Source: JBCDBD01 sp039184335
GTDB lineage: Bacteria; Bacteroidota; Bacteroidia; Flavobacteriales; Flavobacteriaceae
Assembly: GCA_039184335.1 (NCBI GenBank)
Contig: JBCDBD010000007.1
Span: 1-64,000, forward strand
Direction of reading: 5' to 3'
Length of the DNA: 64,000 bases
A program made the translations under genes and the position numbers. This document shows, piece after piece, positions 1-8,051 of the stretch. The notes beneath the pieces are model-generated. The model searched no databases. It worked only from the letters and a program-made list of their open reading frames with translations, and was not told the DNA's origin. Position 1 is the first letter of the stretch, and every line of letters starts with the position of its first letter.

Positions 1-103
1 CGATTTCCACCTCCGGAACCGTGGGGGGAAAACCACGGCTTTGTTTGGGCAAATAGGCCACAATCTCTTTGTCTATCATATCTTTATCAAGTACAAAGTA
101 CAT
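1..103 (-). CDS. IS5-like transposase, N-terminus only (runs off left edge)
   Basis: A minus-strand reading frame opens with ATG at 103 and stays open to base 1, giving about 34 residues beginning MYFVLDKDMIDKEIVAYLP and continuing through SRGFPPTVPEVEI. The pattern of a hydrophobic start, a 'LP..SRGF' motif and a following 'VP.VEI' resembles the N-terminal domain of IS5-family transposases of Bacteroidota, in which this segment precedes a 'LK.G.QW..LP' motif that would lie outside the window. An internal ATG at 79 is an alternative start. The catalytic DDE core and the far terminal repeat are not visible, so family assignment and intactness cannot be tested here. The neighbouring recombinase fits a mobile-element setting. 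Confidence 0.6.
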   Translation of the reverse strand, partial: MYFVLDKDMIDKEIVAYLPKQSRGFPPTVPEVEI

Positions 104-257
104 AAAGGGTTGTTTGGGTTTGACTTATGTTTCGCAACACAAATCTCTGCAACCCTAACTTTCGATCCAAAAAAAGTTTAAATCACCTCTAGATGTAAAA
201 TACATCTATATACACCCAAAATAGGAATAAAACCGATGAAAAGGGTTGTTCCTTATT

Positions 258-1397
258 TCAAAGCTCAAAATCATCGAAAGGGTTTTTTATTTTGTCCAAA
301 CTCGTGGTGCTGACATGGGTATAAATCATTGTTGTTTTTGGGCTATTGTGCCCCAGAAGTTCTTGAATAAATCTTAAATCTGTACCATTTTCCAATAAAT
401 GGGTAGCATGACTATGTCTTAAGGTGTGCAAGGTTATGTTCTTTTTGATTCCAGCCTTTAGTAAAGAACGCTTTAAAACCTGTCTTGCGCTCACAGCAGT
501 ATAACCTCCGCCTTTTTGGCCTTCAAAAACAAAATGCGACGGTTTGTAGGCATCCAAATACTTCCTTAGGAGGTTGATCATTTGTTCAGGTAACGGCACA
601 TACCTGTCCTTAGCTCCTTTAGCGGATTTTACGTGCATGAATCTCCTATCCATGTCAATATCGGCAATGCGGAGTTTTAAGGCTTCACCAATTCTTAGGC
701 CACACGAGTAAAGAAGACTCAACAAGGTCTTATGTTTAAGGTTAGGCGTATTCTCTAAAATTGATTTTACTTCGTCAATACTAAGAACCTCTGGTAGTTT
801 CTTTGATTTTTTAGGTCGCTCTATGTGTTGGGGCAGGGTGTGTTCAAGATCTAATTGCCTAAGGAAAAGTTTAAGTGCGTTAATCGCTTGGTTTTGGTAA
901 GTGTATGAAAATCCATTGTCCAAAATATAATCGGTGTTAAAGGCCAAAATGTCTTTTTCATCAATGTCTTTCGGTTTCTTCGGATGTGTAAAACGAAAAA
1001 ACAATAGAAGCATACTTTCATAGGTGTTGATGGTGTTCTTACTGTATCTTTTCTGGGCCATCCATTTTTTAAAAGTATTGATGCTCGATTTAACGTCATC
1101 CGCCAAAACGGAACCAATTTTAACTTTTTGCACATGGAATTCAGCGGAAGTGGATATTTTTTTAACCTTCAACGCAGAGTAATCGACATAGTAATTTCTA
1201 TGTCTTAAGTATTTGAAAAGCTCGTTCGTCACCCCTTTGCTGAAGGGGATGTAAAAACTCCTCAATGCGCTACTCCAAGTTATGCCTTTAAATTGCTTTA
1301 GATATTCCTTGAGCTCATAGTCATACTTAAAACCAATAAGAAGAATCATCATTCCCTTATGGTTGGTCTTGGTAAAGGTGACATTGGGTCTTTCCAC
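258..1397 (-). CDS. Tyrosine recombinase / phage-type integrase
   Basis: Site-specific recombinase of 379 aa that would cut and rejoin DNA through a tyrosine intermediate. Residues 1-100 form an extra N-terminal region without obvious family identity. Residues 105-185 look like a SAM-like core-binding domain (a 'MAQKRYSKNTINTYE' motif). Residues 200-370 are the catalytic domain, with the expected set Arg235 (CGLRIGE), Lys260 (SAKGAKDR), His324 and Arg327 (HTLRH), His350 (LGH) and nucleophile Tyr359 (MIYTH). All catalytic residues are present, so it should be active. It is XerC/D-like in its core, but the long N-terminus suggests an element-encoded integrase rather than the housekeeping dimer-resolution enzyme. 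It lies between a truncated transposase and a tRNA-Met gene, a usual setting for integrated elements. It is divergent from the small gene at 1470, with a 72-base gap that must hold both promoters. Confidence 0.9.
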   Translation of the reverse strand: MERPNVTFTKTNHKGMMILLIGFKYDYELKEYLKQFKGITWSSALRSFYIPFSKGVTNELFKYLRHRNYYVDYSALKVKKISTSAEFHVQKVKIGSVLADDVKSSINTFKKWMAQKRYSKNTINTYESMLLLFFRFTHPKKPKDIDEKDILAFNTDYILDNGFSYTYQNQAINALKLFLRQLDLEHTLPQHIERPKKSKKLPEVLSIDEVKSILENTPNLKHKTLLSLLYSCGLRIGEALKLRIADIDMDRRFMHVKSAKGAKDRYVPLPEQMINLLRKYLDAYKPSHFVFEGQKGGGYTAVSARQVLKRSLLKAGIKKNITLHTLRHSHATHLLENGTDLRFIQELLGHNSPKTTMIYTHVSTTSLDKIKNPFDDFEL

Positions 1398-1469
1398 TTT
1401 AAAGTTTTAGACAATATCAATAATAGTAGGCATATAAGTAGTATTTTAAGCGTATAACATTCGTATAAA

Positions 1470-1844
1470 ATGCAGTTAAATAGAGAATGTCCCGTTTGCG
1501 GGAACGAAATAGTTGGAAGATCGGATAAAAGATATTGTAGTTTAAAGTGCAAATCGGCGAACCAATATGAAAAGCGGCAAAAGGAGGAAGCTTTTTTTCT
1601 TAAGGTCGAAAAGCAACTTAGGACAAACCGAAAGGTATTAAAGCACTATAACAAATCCGGATATACGACCATCCGAAAATCGGAGTTGACCACCAAGGGT
1701 TTTGATCCGAGATACCACACGCATTATTGGGAAAACCAAAAAGGCGACCGCTATTCATTCGTATTTGAGTACGGCTTTCTTAAAAAGACCATAAATGGAA
1801 AGGAGAAACTGGTTTTGGTCACTTGGCAGGATTATATGAAATGA
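1470..1844 (+). CDS. Small zinc-finger-like hypothetical protein
   Basis: A 124-aa protein whose first 30 residues contain CPVCGNEIVG...RYCSLKCK, a C-x2-C ... C-x3-C arrangement expected to bind one zinc ion, as in treble-clef or DUF2116-like ribbons. The rest is basic and lysine-rich (residues 35-75), then alternates aromatic and charged residues (FEYGFL) with no domain I recognise. It is divergently paired with the tyrosine recombinase at 258-1397 and lies between it and tRNA-Met, so it may belong to the same integrated unit, for example as a DNA-binding accessory protein; that is inference. The ATG at 1470 is the first in frame and places the zinc motif right at the N-terminus. Confidence 0.65.
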   Translation: MQLNRECPVCGNEIVGRSDKRYCSLKCKSANQYEKRQKEEAFFLKVEKQLRTNRKVLKHYNKSGYTTIRKSELTTKGFDPRYHTHYWENQKGDRYSFVFEYGFLKKTINGKEKLVLVTWQDYMK

Positions 1845-1906
1845 ATAACCAGATAATTCACAAATCAAACTATCAAAACGTTAAATACAAAAATGTTGTA
1901 CCCAAC

Positions 1907-1939
1907 AAAAAACCCAAGATTTTAAATCTTGGGTTTTCG
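1907..1939 (-). terminator. Hairpin terminator downstream of tRNA-Met
   Basis: CCCAAGATTT and AAATCTTGGG form a near-perfect palindrome flanked by A and T runs. Read on the minus strand it follows the tRNA 3' end by only a few bases and runs into TTTTTTG, as expected of an intrinsic terminator. The A/T symmetry means it could also work for the plus-strand gene ending at 1844. Confidence 0.75.
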
Positions 1940-1942
1940 TTG

Positions 1943-2016
1943 TAGCGAGAGGGAGACTTGAACTCCCGACCTCAGGGTTATGAATCCTGCGCTCTAACCA
2001 CCTGAGCTACCTCGCC
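1943..2016 (-). tRNA. tRNA-Met (anticodon CAT)
   Basis: A 74-nt cloverleaf on the minus strand. The acceptor stem is GGCGAGG paired with TCTCGCT, the D arm starts TAGCTCAG, the anticodon loop is TTCATAA with anticodon CAT, and the T arm is GGGAG-TTCAAGT-CTCCC. The 3' CCA is not encoded. The anticodon stem has an A-C apposition next to the loop. CAT could also mark tRNA-Ile2 after lysidine modification, or the initiator, but the first pair (G-U) is unlike the usual unpaired initiator end, so an elongator or Ile2 is more likely. Its 3' end faces the tyrosine recombinase. Confidence 0.9.
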
Positions 2017-2035
2017 ATGCGGTTTTTTGCGGGTG

Positions 2036-2066
2036 CAAATATAAAGGTTAATTTTTCGCTATTCAA
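2036..2066 (-). promoter_or_regulatory. Promoter of tRNA-Met
   Basis: On the minus strand TTG (2066-2064), a 20-base spacer, then TATATTTG (2043-2036), an exact match to the Bacteroidota sigma consensus TTG / TAnnTTTG. It lies 20 bases upstream of the mature tRNA 5' end. Confidence 0.75.
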
Positions 2067-2152
2067 AAATCAACACGAATTTATTATTTGACATTAATTT
2101 TTTTATATTACCAAATTATATAAATTGTCCATACTTAAAATAAAGGATTCGC

Positions 2153-2536
2153 ATGGGGGATAAAGTTAAGTTTGAGTTAGAATTTGTGGTACAATCTTCA
2201 CCGCAGATGTTGTACCAGTATATTTCGACTCCCTCAGGGCTTTCAGAATGGTTTGCTGACAACGTAAATTCAAGAGGGGAGCTTTTCAGTTTCATTTGGG
2301 ATGGCTCAGAGGAAAGTGCCAAAATGTTAAAACGAAAAAGTGATGAATTTGTAAAATTCTCTTGGGAGGCGAATGAAGATGATAGTTTTTTTGAAATGCG
2401 TATCATAGTTGATGAAATCACAAAAGATGTCTCACTTTTTATCACAGACTTTGCTGAGGAAGATGAATTGGATGAGGCGAAAATGCTTTGGGAAAATCAA
2501 ATTTCCGATTTAAAGCACGTATTAGGTTCCACCTAA
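2153..2536 (+). CDS. START-like domain (SRPBCC/AHSA1-type) protein
   Basis: A 127-aa soluble protein resembling the START-like/AHSA1 helix-grip fold. Its opening strand 'KFELEFVVQSSPQMLYQYI' is followed by the typical 'STPSGLSEWFAD.V' segment, then alternating strands and a C-terminal helix (ENQISDLKHVL). Such proteins are conserved in Flavobacteriia with no assigned ligand; AHSA1 relatives bind Hsp90 or small hydrophobic molecules, but nothing here shows which. No signal peptide is present, so it should be cytoplasmic. It is followed immediately by a terminator hairpin at 2565-2589, so it is probably monocistronic. Confidence 0.8.
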   Translation: MGDKVKFELEFVVQSSPQMLYQYISTPSGLSEWFADNVNSRGELFSFIWDGSEESAKMLKRKSDEFVKFSWEANEDDSFFEMRIIVDEITKDVSLFITDFAEEDELDEAKMLWENQISDLKHVLGST

Positions 2537-2556
2537 TTCAAATCAAAGTGAAAACG

Positions 2557-2564
2557 TATCTTTG
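2557..2564 (+). promoter_or_regulatory. -7 box of the aminotransferase gene
   Basis: TATCTTTG matches TAnnTTTG exactly, but there is no TTG at the -33 distance. A transcript would start near 2569-2571, that is, within the left arm of the following hairpin, so it would lack the complete terminator. Confidence 0.45.
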
Positions 2565-2589
2565 GCCTTGATTTTTCAAGGCTTTTTTT
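2565..2589 (+). terminator. Intrinsic terminator abutting a start codon
   Basis: GCCTTGA - TTTT - TCAAGGC followed by seven Ts (2583-2589). It terminates the START-like gene. The last T touches the ATG of the next gene at 2590. Confidence 0.8.
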
Positions 2590-3435
2590 ATGGTCAATTT
2601 TAATGGTCATCTGCTATCAAAAGACACCCCTTTCTTGACCTTTGCCAATAGGGGGTTAAAGTACGGGGATGCAGTTTTTGAGACACTTAGGGTAGTCAAT
2701 GGCAAGATTTATTTTTGGGAGGATCATTATTTCAGGTTAATGGCTACGATGCGTATTTTGAGGATGGAGATACCCATGGATTACACCATGGAATTTTTGC
2801 AGGAAGAAGTCTTGAAAACACTACGATCCAATGCATTCATACATTTGCCGGTACGGGTCAGGCTGACCATTTTCAGGAATGATGGCGGATTGTATGCTCC
2901 TGCTACCAATACAGTCTCCTATATTATTGAATCAGATGTCTTGGATACCCCTTTTTATATTATCGATGAACTCCACTATGAAGTTGAACTCTTTAAAGAC
3001 CATTTTGTAAATGCCGGCATGTTATCGAACTTGAAATCTACCAACAAGATACTTCACGTCGTGGCGAGTGTTTTTGCCCAGGAGAACGGTTATCAGAATT
3101 GCCTTTTATTGAACCCTTCAAAACAGATAGTTGAAGCCATAAATGGCAATCTTTTTTTGGTAACTGATGGAATTATCAAAACTCCACCATTACGTGATGG
3201 CTGTTTGAACGGTATTCTGAGAAAGAAGATCATTCAAATTATTGATGGCTGGGAGGCTTATGAATTCAGTGAAGAATCGATATCGCCCTTTGAGCTCCAA
3301 AAGGCCGATGAAATGTTCATTACCAATATCGTATCGGGTATTCAGCCCGTTACAAAGTATAGAAAGAAGCAATTTCACAAAAATGTCTCTAAAAGTTTGG
3401 TAGGCAAACTAAATGCGTTGGCCCGTTTGACCTAA
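2590..3435 (+). CDS. Aminotransferase class IV (PLP fold type IV)
   Basis: A 281-aa PLP-dependent enzyme of the class IV family, which includes branched-chain aminotransferase, D-alanine aminotransferase and 4-amino-4-deoxychorismate lyase (PabC). Visible signatures are 'NRGLKYGDAVFETLRV' near residue 22, the 'LKSTN' stretch around residue 148 carrying the PLP lysine, and 'RDGCLNGILRK' plus 'EMFITNIVSGIQPV' in the C-terminal half. The short length and poorly conserved phosphate-binding loop leave the substrate open; PabC-like aminodeoxychorismate lyase is a reasonable guess. The start at 2590 fits family members that begin 'MINYNGK'. The stop codon overlaps that of the convergent YqgE gene by four bases. 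Confidence 0.88.
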   Translation: MVNFNGHLLSKDTPFLTFANRGLKYGDAVFETLRVVNGKIYFWEDHYFRLMATMRILRMEIPMDYTMEFLQEEVLKTLRSNAFIHLPVRVRLTIFRNDGGLYAPATNTVSYIIESDVLDTPFYIIDELHYEVELFKDHFVNAGMLSNLKSTNKILHVVASVFAQENGYQNCLLLNPSKQIVEAINGNLFLVTDGIIKTPPLRDGCLNGILRKKIIQIIDGWEAYEFSEESISPFELQKADEMFITNIVSGIQPVTKYRKKQFHKNVSKSLVGKLNALARLT

Positions 3436-3989
3436 TTGAGGCTTGGATTCTCCGGGGCATTGGACCATATCAAATAATCACCCCCCAATTCGACCATTTT
3501 CTCTTTCCAAAATGTATTGGCCGGTTTTTGTATGATATTGCTCTCATATTTGTTTTTGACAACGACCCAGGACTTTGAAGATAGTTCTTGGTCAAGTTGT
3601 AATGAGGCCCAACCTGAATACCCCAAGAAAAATCGAATATCTTTTTCTGTGATAATTTTCTTGTTGATGTATTCTATGGCCTTGTCAAAGTCGCCTCCCC
3701 AATAGATACCATCTGAAATTTCAATACTACCTTCTATCAAGTGTGGCACCTTATGAATGAAATATAGGTTGTCTTGTTCAACTGGACCCCCATTGAATAC
3801 TTTAAAAGACACTTTTATTTCTGAAATAAGATCACTGATATCATACTGCAAGGGCTTATTCAAGATAAAGCCCACAGACCCCTCATCATTATGTTCGGCC
3901 AAAAGTACGACCGATCGGTTAAAGGATACATCGCCAGTCAATGTAGGCTCGGCAATCAACAATTTTCCTTTTTTGGGCTGAGAGTCCAT
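3432..3989 (-). CDS. YqgE/AlgH family protein
   Basis: A 185-aa protein with the full YqgE/AlgH signature: 'GKLLIAEPTLTGDVSFNRSVVLLAEH' split over residues 8-33, 'GSVGFILNKPL' near residue 37, 'NGGPVEQDNLYFIH' near residue 66, and 'FFLGYSGWASLQLDQEL' near residue 121. The family is widespread, cytoplasmic and of unknown biochemical role; AlgH was first linked to alginate regulation in Pseudomonas. Length is normal for the family. It is transcribed on the same strand as HU but separated from it, and ends convergently against the aminotransferase gene. Confidence 0.9.
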   Translation of the reverse strand: MDSQPKKGKLLIAEPTLTGDVSFNRSVVLLAEHNDEGSVGFILNKPLQYDISDLISEIKVSFKVFNGGPVEQDNLYFIHKVPHLIEGSIEISDGIYWGGDFDKAIEYINKKIITEKDIRFFLGYSGWASLQLDQELSSKSWVVVKNKYESNIIQKPANTFWKEKMVELGGDYLIWSNAPENPSLN

Positions 3990-4049
3990 TATAATTAGCT
4001 ATTGTGCCAACTAAATGTAATACAATATCTTAAAACTGCAAAAATCGTA

Positions 4050-4080
4050 AAACAAAAAAGCACTTCGACAAGAAGTGCTA
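4050..4080 (-). terminator. Terminator of the HU gene
   Basis: AGCACTTC - 5-nt loop - GAAGTGCT (4059-4079). Read on the minus strand the hairpin is followed by TTTTTTGTTTT, 25 bases after the HU stop codon. Confidence 0.8.
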
Positions 4081-4103
4081 TTATTGTGACTTTTAAATAT
4101 GGA

Positions 4104-4376
4104 TTAGTTTACCGCACCTGATAACTCTGCACCTGCTTTAAACTTGACAACATTTTTTGCTGCAATTTGAATGGTCTGTCCAGTTTGCGGATTTCTACCC
4201 TCTCTTGCATTTCTTTTAGAAACAGACCAAGAGCCAAAACCTACCAAAGAAACTCTATCTCCTTTTTTTAGGGAACCCTCAACATTTTCCAAGAAAGATT
4301 CCAATGCCTTTTTAGCCGCTGCCTTTGTGATGCCAGCATCTGCTGCCATGGCATCGATTAATTCTGTTTTGTTCAT
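4104..4376 (-). CDS. HU-family DNA-binding protein
   Basis: A 90-aa nucleoid protein that bends DNA as a dimer. The N-terminal helices (MNKTELIDAMAADAGITKAA) and the signature 'GFGSWSVSKRNAREGRNPQTG' (residues about 47-66), with the flexible DNA-gripping arm after it, are typical; the Pro in 'RNPQTG' is the intercalating residue. It has the standard HU/IHF length, so it is not one of the long SPOR-containing Bacteroidota HU variants. It has its own consensus promoter and terminator and is monocistronic. Confidence 0.95.
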   Translation of the reverse strand: MNKTELIDAMAADAGITKAAAKKALESFLENVEGSLKKGDRVSLVGFGSWSVSKRNAREGRNPQTGQTIQIAAKNVVKFKAGAELSGAVN

Positions 4377-4420
4377 AATTGAATTAAATTAATTGTTGTT
4401 AAAATAATTTTAATGCTGAA

Positions 4421-4450
4421 CAAATTTATATGGATTTGCAGTTGACGCAA
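4421..4450 (-). promoter_or_regulatory. Promoter of the HU gene
   Basis: Minus strand TTG (4450-4448), 19-base spacer, TAAATTTG (4428-4421): exact TTG / TAnnTTTG match, giving a leader of about 40 bases before the ATG at 4376. Confidence 0.75.
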
Positions 4451-4553
4451 GTAAAATCAAGGGAAATAGCCATTTTTGTTGATAACTCTAAGGGTTTGTT
4501 GATAAAACAAATGTTTTCTGGTAAATTTTTGTAGCACTAGTAATAATGCGGGT

Positions 4554-5522
4554 TTAGCGTAGATATGCCTTTTTGGAAAAAACAAATCCATTGATAACTT
4601 CTGAAACCTTCATTTTACGTTTGCCCGGCATTTGAATTTCAAGAAGGTTCAAATACCCTCCTTTGGTTGCTATTTTAACTGTTTTCTTGTCGCAAAGCAG
4701 CGCGCCTATTTTTTTCTTGTGCAACGTCGCTTGCATTTCAGCTGAATGTATTTTCATGACATAGATATCATCGTCATTGACCAATGTGGTCCATGCTGAT
4801 GGGTAGGGACTGAGTCCACGTATATGGTCGTAAATTGCTTTTAACGGTTTTGACCAGTTGATTTCACAGGTATCACGGTATATTTTTGGGGCTAGCTTCA
4901 AGTTTTCGCTGTTTTCTTGTCCGACGGGGGTGATGGTATCCTCAGCTATTTGCCTTACAGTTTCAAGAATGAGCCCAGCACCTAGATGCATGAGCTTATC
5001 ATGCAAATTACCTGCATTTTCATCAGGTGTTATTTCTATTGCCTGCTGTAAAATGATTTTGCCAGTATCGATTTTCTCATCAATGAAAAAAGTGGTGGCC
5101 CCAGTTTTGGTTTCCCCATTGATGATGGCCCAGTTAATGGGTGCTGCACCACGATAATTTGGCAGTAACGATGCGTGAAGGTTAAATGTGCCATATTCGG
5201 GCATTTGCCACACTATCTTGGGCAACATTCTGAAAGCAACTACGACTTGTAAGTTGGCCCTAAGTGATTTTAGGGTTGCCAAAAATGTCTCATCTTTGAG
5301 GTTAATGGGCTGCAAAACAGTTATTCCCTGTTCTTTTGCGTACACCTTGACCGCAGATTCCTGTACCTTTCTTCCTCTTCCCGCTGGTTTATCAGGCGCT
5401 GTAACAACACCTGCAATGTCATATTGCTGATCAACCAGGCTGCGTAATCCAGCAACAGCAAATTCAGGAGTACCCAAAAAAACAATGCGTAAATTACGTT
5501 GTATCCCTTTTTCTGTATTCAT
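4554..5522 (-). CDS. fmt: Methionyl-tRNA formyltransferase
   Basis: A 322-aa enzyme that formylates initiator Met-tRNA using 10-formyl-tetrahydrofolate. The N-terminal formyltransferase domain has 'RIVFLGTPEFAVAGL' (about residue 12) and the catalytic and folate-binding segment 'FNLHASLLPNYRGAAPINWA' (about residues 113-132), with the Asn, His and Asp residues expected in this family. The C-terminal OB-like domain starts near residue 210. The ATG at 5522 lies 29 bases inside the end of recQ; starting there adds about ten residues to the usual family start. The overlap implies co-transcription with recQ. Confidence 0.95.
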   Translation of the reverse strand: MNTEKGIQRNLRIVFLGTPEFAVAGLRSLVDQQYDIAGVVTAPDKPAGRGRKVQESAVKVYAKEQGITVLQPINLKDETFLATLKSLRANLQVVVAFRMLPKIVWQMPEYGTFNLHASLLPNYRGAAPINWAIINGETKTGATTFFIDEKIDTGKIILQQAIEITPDENAGNLHDKLMHLGAGLILETVRQIAEDTITPVGQENSENLKLAPKIYRDTCEINWSKPLKAIYDHIRGLSPYPSAWTTLVNDDDIYVMKIHSAEMQATLHKKKIGALLCDKKTVKIATKGGYLNLLEIQMPGKRKMKVSEVINGFVFSKKAYLR

Positions 5523-7404
5523 TTCTAGTGTTTATAGTCAATAGGCCATCTTCTAAAAGTTCTCGTAATGCTACTAAAACCAGTGATTCTTCTTCTTCAA
5601 TTTTCGATGCCAAGGTTTTTGAATCACAGTTTTGGATTTTGAGAATTTTTAACAGTTGCTCTTTTAAGCTTTTCGATGGTAAGCTGCCCCTTCTTTGATT
5701 CGATTTGCAAATATCACATTTGCCACATTGATTTACTTGTTTTTCGCCAAAATACTTGAGTAAAAAAACACTTCTGCAGACCTCATCGTTGTTCATGTAG
5801 GTCAACATTCGATTGAGGTTGTTCTCTTTGACGGCATTCAAACCATTCAACCTTTTTGAAAAAGCATGTATAGTCAGATTATCTTCCCGTGGTACCAAAA
5901 AGGTAATTTCAATATCCTCTTTGGTAGCTGTATAGGCCACTATGCCATCTGAATGCATTTTTTGGAGTATTATTTTAATATGGTTTTCATCTTGCCTAGT
6001 TTTTTTTGCCAGTAACGAGGTGTCTATCTTGGTGGCAAAATCAAAGATTCCGCCATATGTTCTCAAAATGCATTGTGCAGCATCAACTATGGAGGGATTG
6101 TTGTCTAAATAGGTGAACAATTCAGTTTTTGTTGCCAAAAACTGTAATGAATCCTGTTGTTGCAATGCATTGGATAGTGAAATGACAGAATTTCGGTCTA
6201 AAACCTGAAGACCATTGTATGTTTTTAAAGGGTTAAGGCCATACCTCTTGCAAAATTGGCTGAAGTGCAATCGAAAGTGCTGTCCACTTCCATCCCCGTA
6301 GGGAATCTGTAGGTAGGTATTTAATTTTCTATACAATAATTTCATGAATGAAGTATCGGGCAGTGTCTCCAAAAACTGTTTCTTCGCCTGCATCTCGTCC
6401 GCAGCATTGGTAATGGTCACTGCCCTGGATTCTTTCCCATCCCGACCGGCTCTGCCTGCTTCTTGAAAATAGTTTTCGATACTGTCAGGAATTTGAAAGT
6501 GAACCACCAATCTGACATCAGGTTTGTCTATTCCCATACCGAAAGCATTGGTGGCTACCATAATGCTTTTTTCATTCGATAGCCAAGCGTTCAACCGTTC
6601 CAATTTTTCATTTTTGTTGAGTCCGCCGTGAAAATAGGTGGCCTGAAGTTTGCTCTCGACCAAAGTAGTATACAATTGCATGACCATTCTTCGCGTTCGT
6701 ACATAAATAATAGTGCTTTTGTCAGTACGAGTAAGCAACCGGCGTAACTGATATATCTTATTTTCAGAAAATATAACACCAAATGAAATATTCTTACGCT
6801 CGAACGAATCTTTAATGATGGTAGTGTTCCTCAGCCCGAGGGTTTCAATAATGTCTTCGCTGACCCTTTTTGTTGCGGTTGCCGTAAGCGCAATCATTGG
6901 GGCTTGTGGTGCCAATTGTCTTAATACGGCACATTCGAGATATGCAGGCCTAAAATCATGGCCCCAGTGTGAAATGCAATGTGCTTCGTCAATGGCCACT
7001 AGGTTAACGTTCATTTGTGCAATTCTCTCCCTTATCAGGGGTTGCAGCAACCTTTCGGGAGATAGGTATAAAAATTTATATTGACCATACAGACAATTGT
7101 CCAATATGTTACTTAGTTCTTCAAATGGTATACCACCTGTCAAAGCAATAGCTTTTATTCCTCTATTTTTTAGTGACCTTACTTGATCTTGAACAAGTGC
7201 CACCAACGGGGAAACTACAATGCAGATACCTTCTTTTGCCAATCCTGGTATTTGATAGCACAGTGATTTTCCACCACCTGTGGGCATTAGCGCCAGTACA
7301 TCTTTACCTTGTAATACTGTAGTGATGGTTTTCTCCTGTGAACCTTTGAAATCATCAAAACCCCAATATTTCTTTACTATTGCTTTGATATCGGCCGAAA
7401 CCAT
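5494..7404 (-). CDS. recQ: RecQ-family ATP-dependent DNA helicase
   Basis: A 636-aa 3'-5' DNA helicase. Visible motifs are Walker A 'TGGGKSLCYQIP' (about residue 42), 'DEAHCISHWGHDFRPAY' (motif II plus the RecQ aromatic loop, about 138-155), 'ALTATAT' (motif III), and the motif VI stretch 'QEAGRAGRDG'. The RQC zinc site is present (CRSV...CGKCDICK, about residues 540-567). The protein ends soon after, without a C-terminal HRDC domain, so it is the shorter type common in Bacteroidota. It overlaps fmt downstream, and its start adjoins the stop of the AAA ATPase gene. Confidence 0.93.
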   Translation of the reverse strand: MVSADIKAIVKKYWGFDDFKGSQEKTITTVLQGKDVLALMPTGGGKSLCYQIPGLAKEGICIVVSPLVALVQDQVRSLKNRGIKAIALTGGIPFEELSNILDNCLYGQYKFLYLSPERLLQPLIRERIAQMNVNLVAIDEAHCISHWGHDFRPAYLECAVLRQLAPQAPMIALTATATKRVSEDIIETLGLRNTTIIKDSFERKNISFGVIFSENKIYQLRRLLTRTDKSTIIYVRTRRMVMQLYTTLVESKLQATYFHGGLNKNEKLERLNAWLSNEKSIMVATNAFGMGIDKPDVRLVVHFQIPDSIENYFQEAGRAGRDGKESRAVTITNAADEMQAKKQFLETLPDTSFMKLLYRKLNTYLQIPYGDGSGQHFRLHFSQFCKRYGLNPLKTYNGLQVLDRNSVISLSNALQQQDSLQFLATKTELFTYLDNNPSIVDAAQCILRTYGGIFDFATKIDTSLLAKKTRQDENHIKIILQKMHSDGIVAYTATKEDIEITFLVPREDNLTIHAFSKRLNGLNAVKENNLNRMLTYMNNDEVCRSVFLLKYFGEKQVNQCGKCDICKSNQRRGSLPSKSLKEQLLKILKIQNCDSKTLASKIEEEESLVLVALRELLEDGLLTINTRNEYRKRDTT

Positions 7405-7964
7405 TACAATGCCAATTTCTTGATGATAAAATCAATCCGTTCCTGAACAGGTCTCTTTGGAACTTCAATTAAGGAATACCCAAAACCCGAGTAGGTTTCC
7501 ACCAAATGTTCGTGTATATCCTCAGCTTCAGAAAAACTTTCGAGTCTTTCATTGTCAGAAACATATATTTCTTTCCATGGGGGCAGTAACAACACTTTTT
7601 CGTAGCGGTTCAGTTCACACGCCATAATGAAATGGTCTTCGTACTCTTGCTTAAAATAATCCATATATGCAAGCACATCAGGAATTCCCCTATCAAAAAA
7701 ACAAACCTTTTTTTGTAGCCTGTCAGCGTCGACAAAATCAGCGATCCTGGCTTTTAAAAGACCAGTATTGAACTGGTAGGGGTCTTTTACGAACAGTAAT
7801 GGGTTAGTGGTCGGTTGGCTCGAACCTCGATCATGTTTCGCAGCTGCCGTCATATTTCTGATGACCTCGTGAAAACAATAAAACCCACTCTTTTCAAGCC
7901 CTTTTATAATTGATGTTTTTCCAGTCCCTGGTGCACCTGTCACCACTATTTTTTTACTGTTCAA
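7404..7964 (-). CDS. AAA_28-like P-loop ATPase/kinase
   Basis: About 186 aa with an N-terminal Walker A motif 'VTGAPGTGKTSI' and the layout of the AAA_28 / NadR-kinase-like family ('FDRGIPDVLAYMDYF' near the middle, a Walker B-like region and a lid with basic residues). It probably phosphorylates or senses a small molecule; the substrate is unknown. I chose the TTG at 7964 (LNSKKIVVTG) as start. The open frame extends to 8162, but the extra 66 residues have no family match and would overlap the divergent DUF493 gene and its promoter. The stop overlaps the first base of recQ's start region, so the two are co-transcribed. Confidence 0.75.
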   Translation of the reverse strand: MNSKKIVVTGAPGTGKTSIIKGLEKSGFYCFHEVIRNMTAAAKHDRGSSQPTTNPLLFVKDPYQFNTGLLKARIADFVDADRLQKKVCFFDRGIPDVLAYMDYFKQEYEDHFIMACELNRYEKVLLLPPWKEIYVSDNERLESFSEAEDIHEHLVETYSGFGYSLIEVPKRPVQERIDFIIKKLAL

Positions 7965-8029
7965 ATGTATGGTTTTGTTATACAAAGTAATGAAATAGCA
8001 ACAAACGGGAAAAATTGTCATGTAAGGTA

Positions 8030-8037
8030 TATATTTG
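8030..8037 (+). promoter_or_regulatory. Candidate -7 box of the DUF493 gene
   Basis: TATATTTG matches TAnnTTTG 14 bases before the ATG at 8052. The only nearby TTG is too close (12-base spacer), so the -33 element is uncertain. Confidence 0.4.
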
Positions 8038-8051
8038 CATAAAACTGTTTC

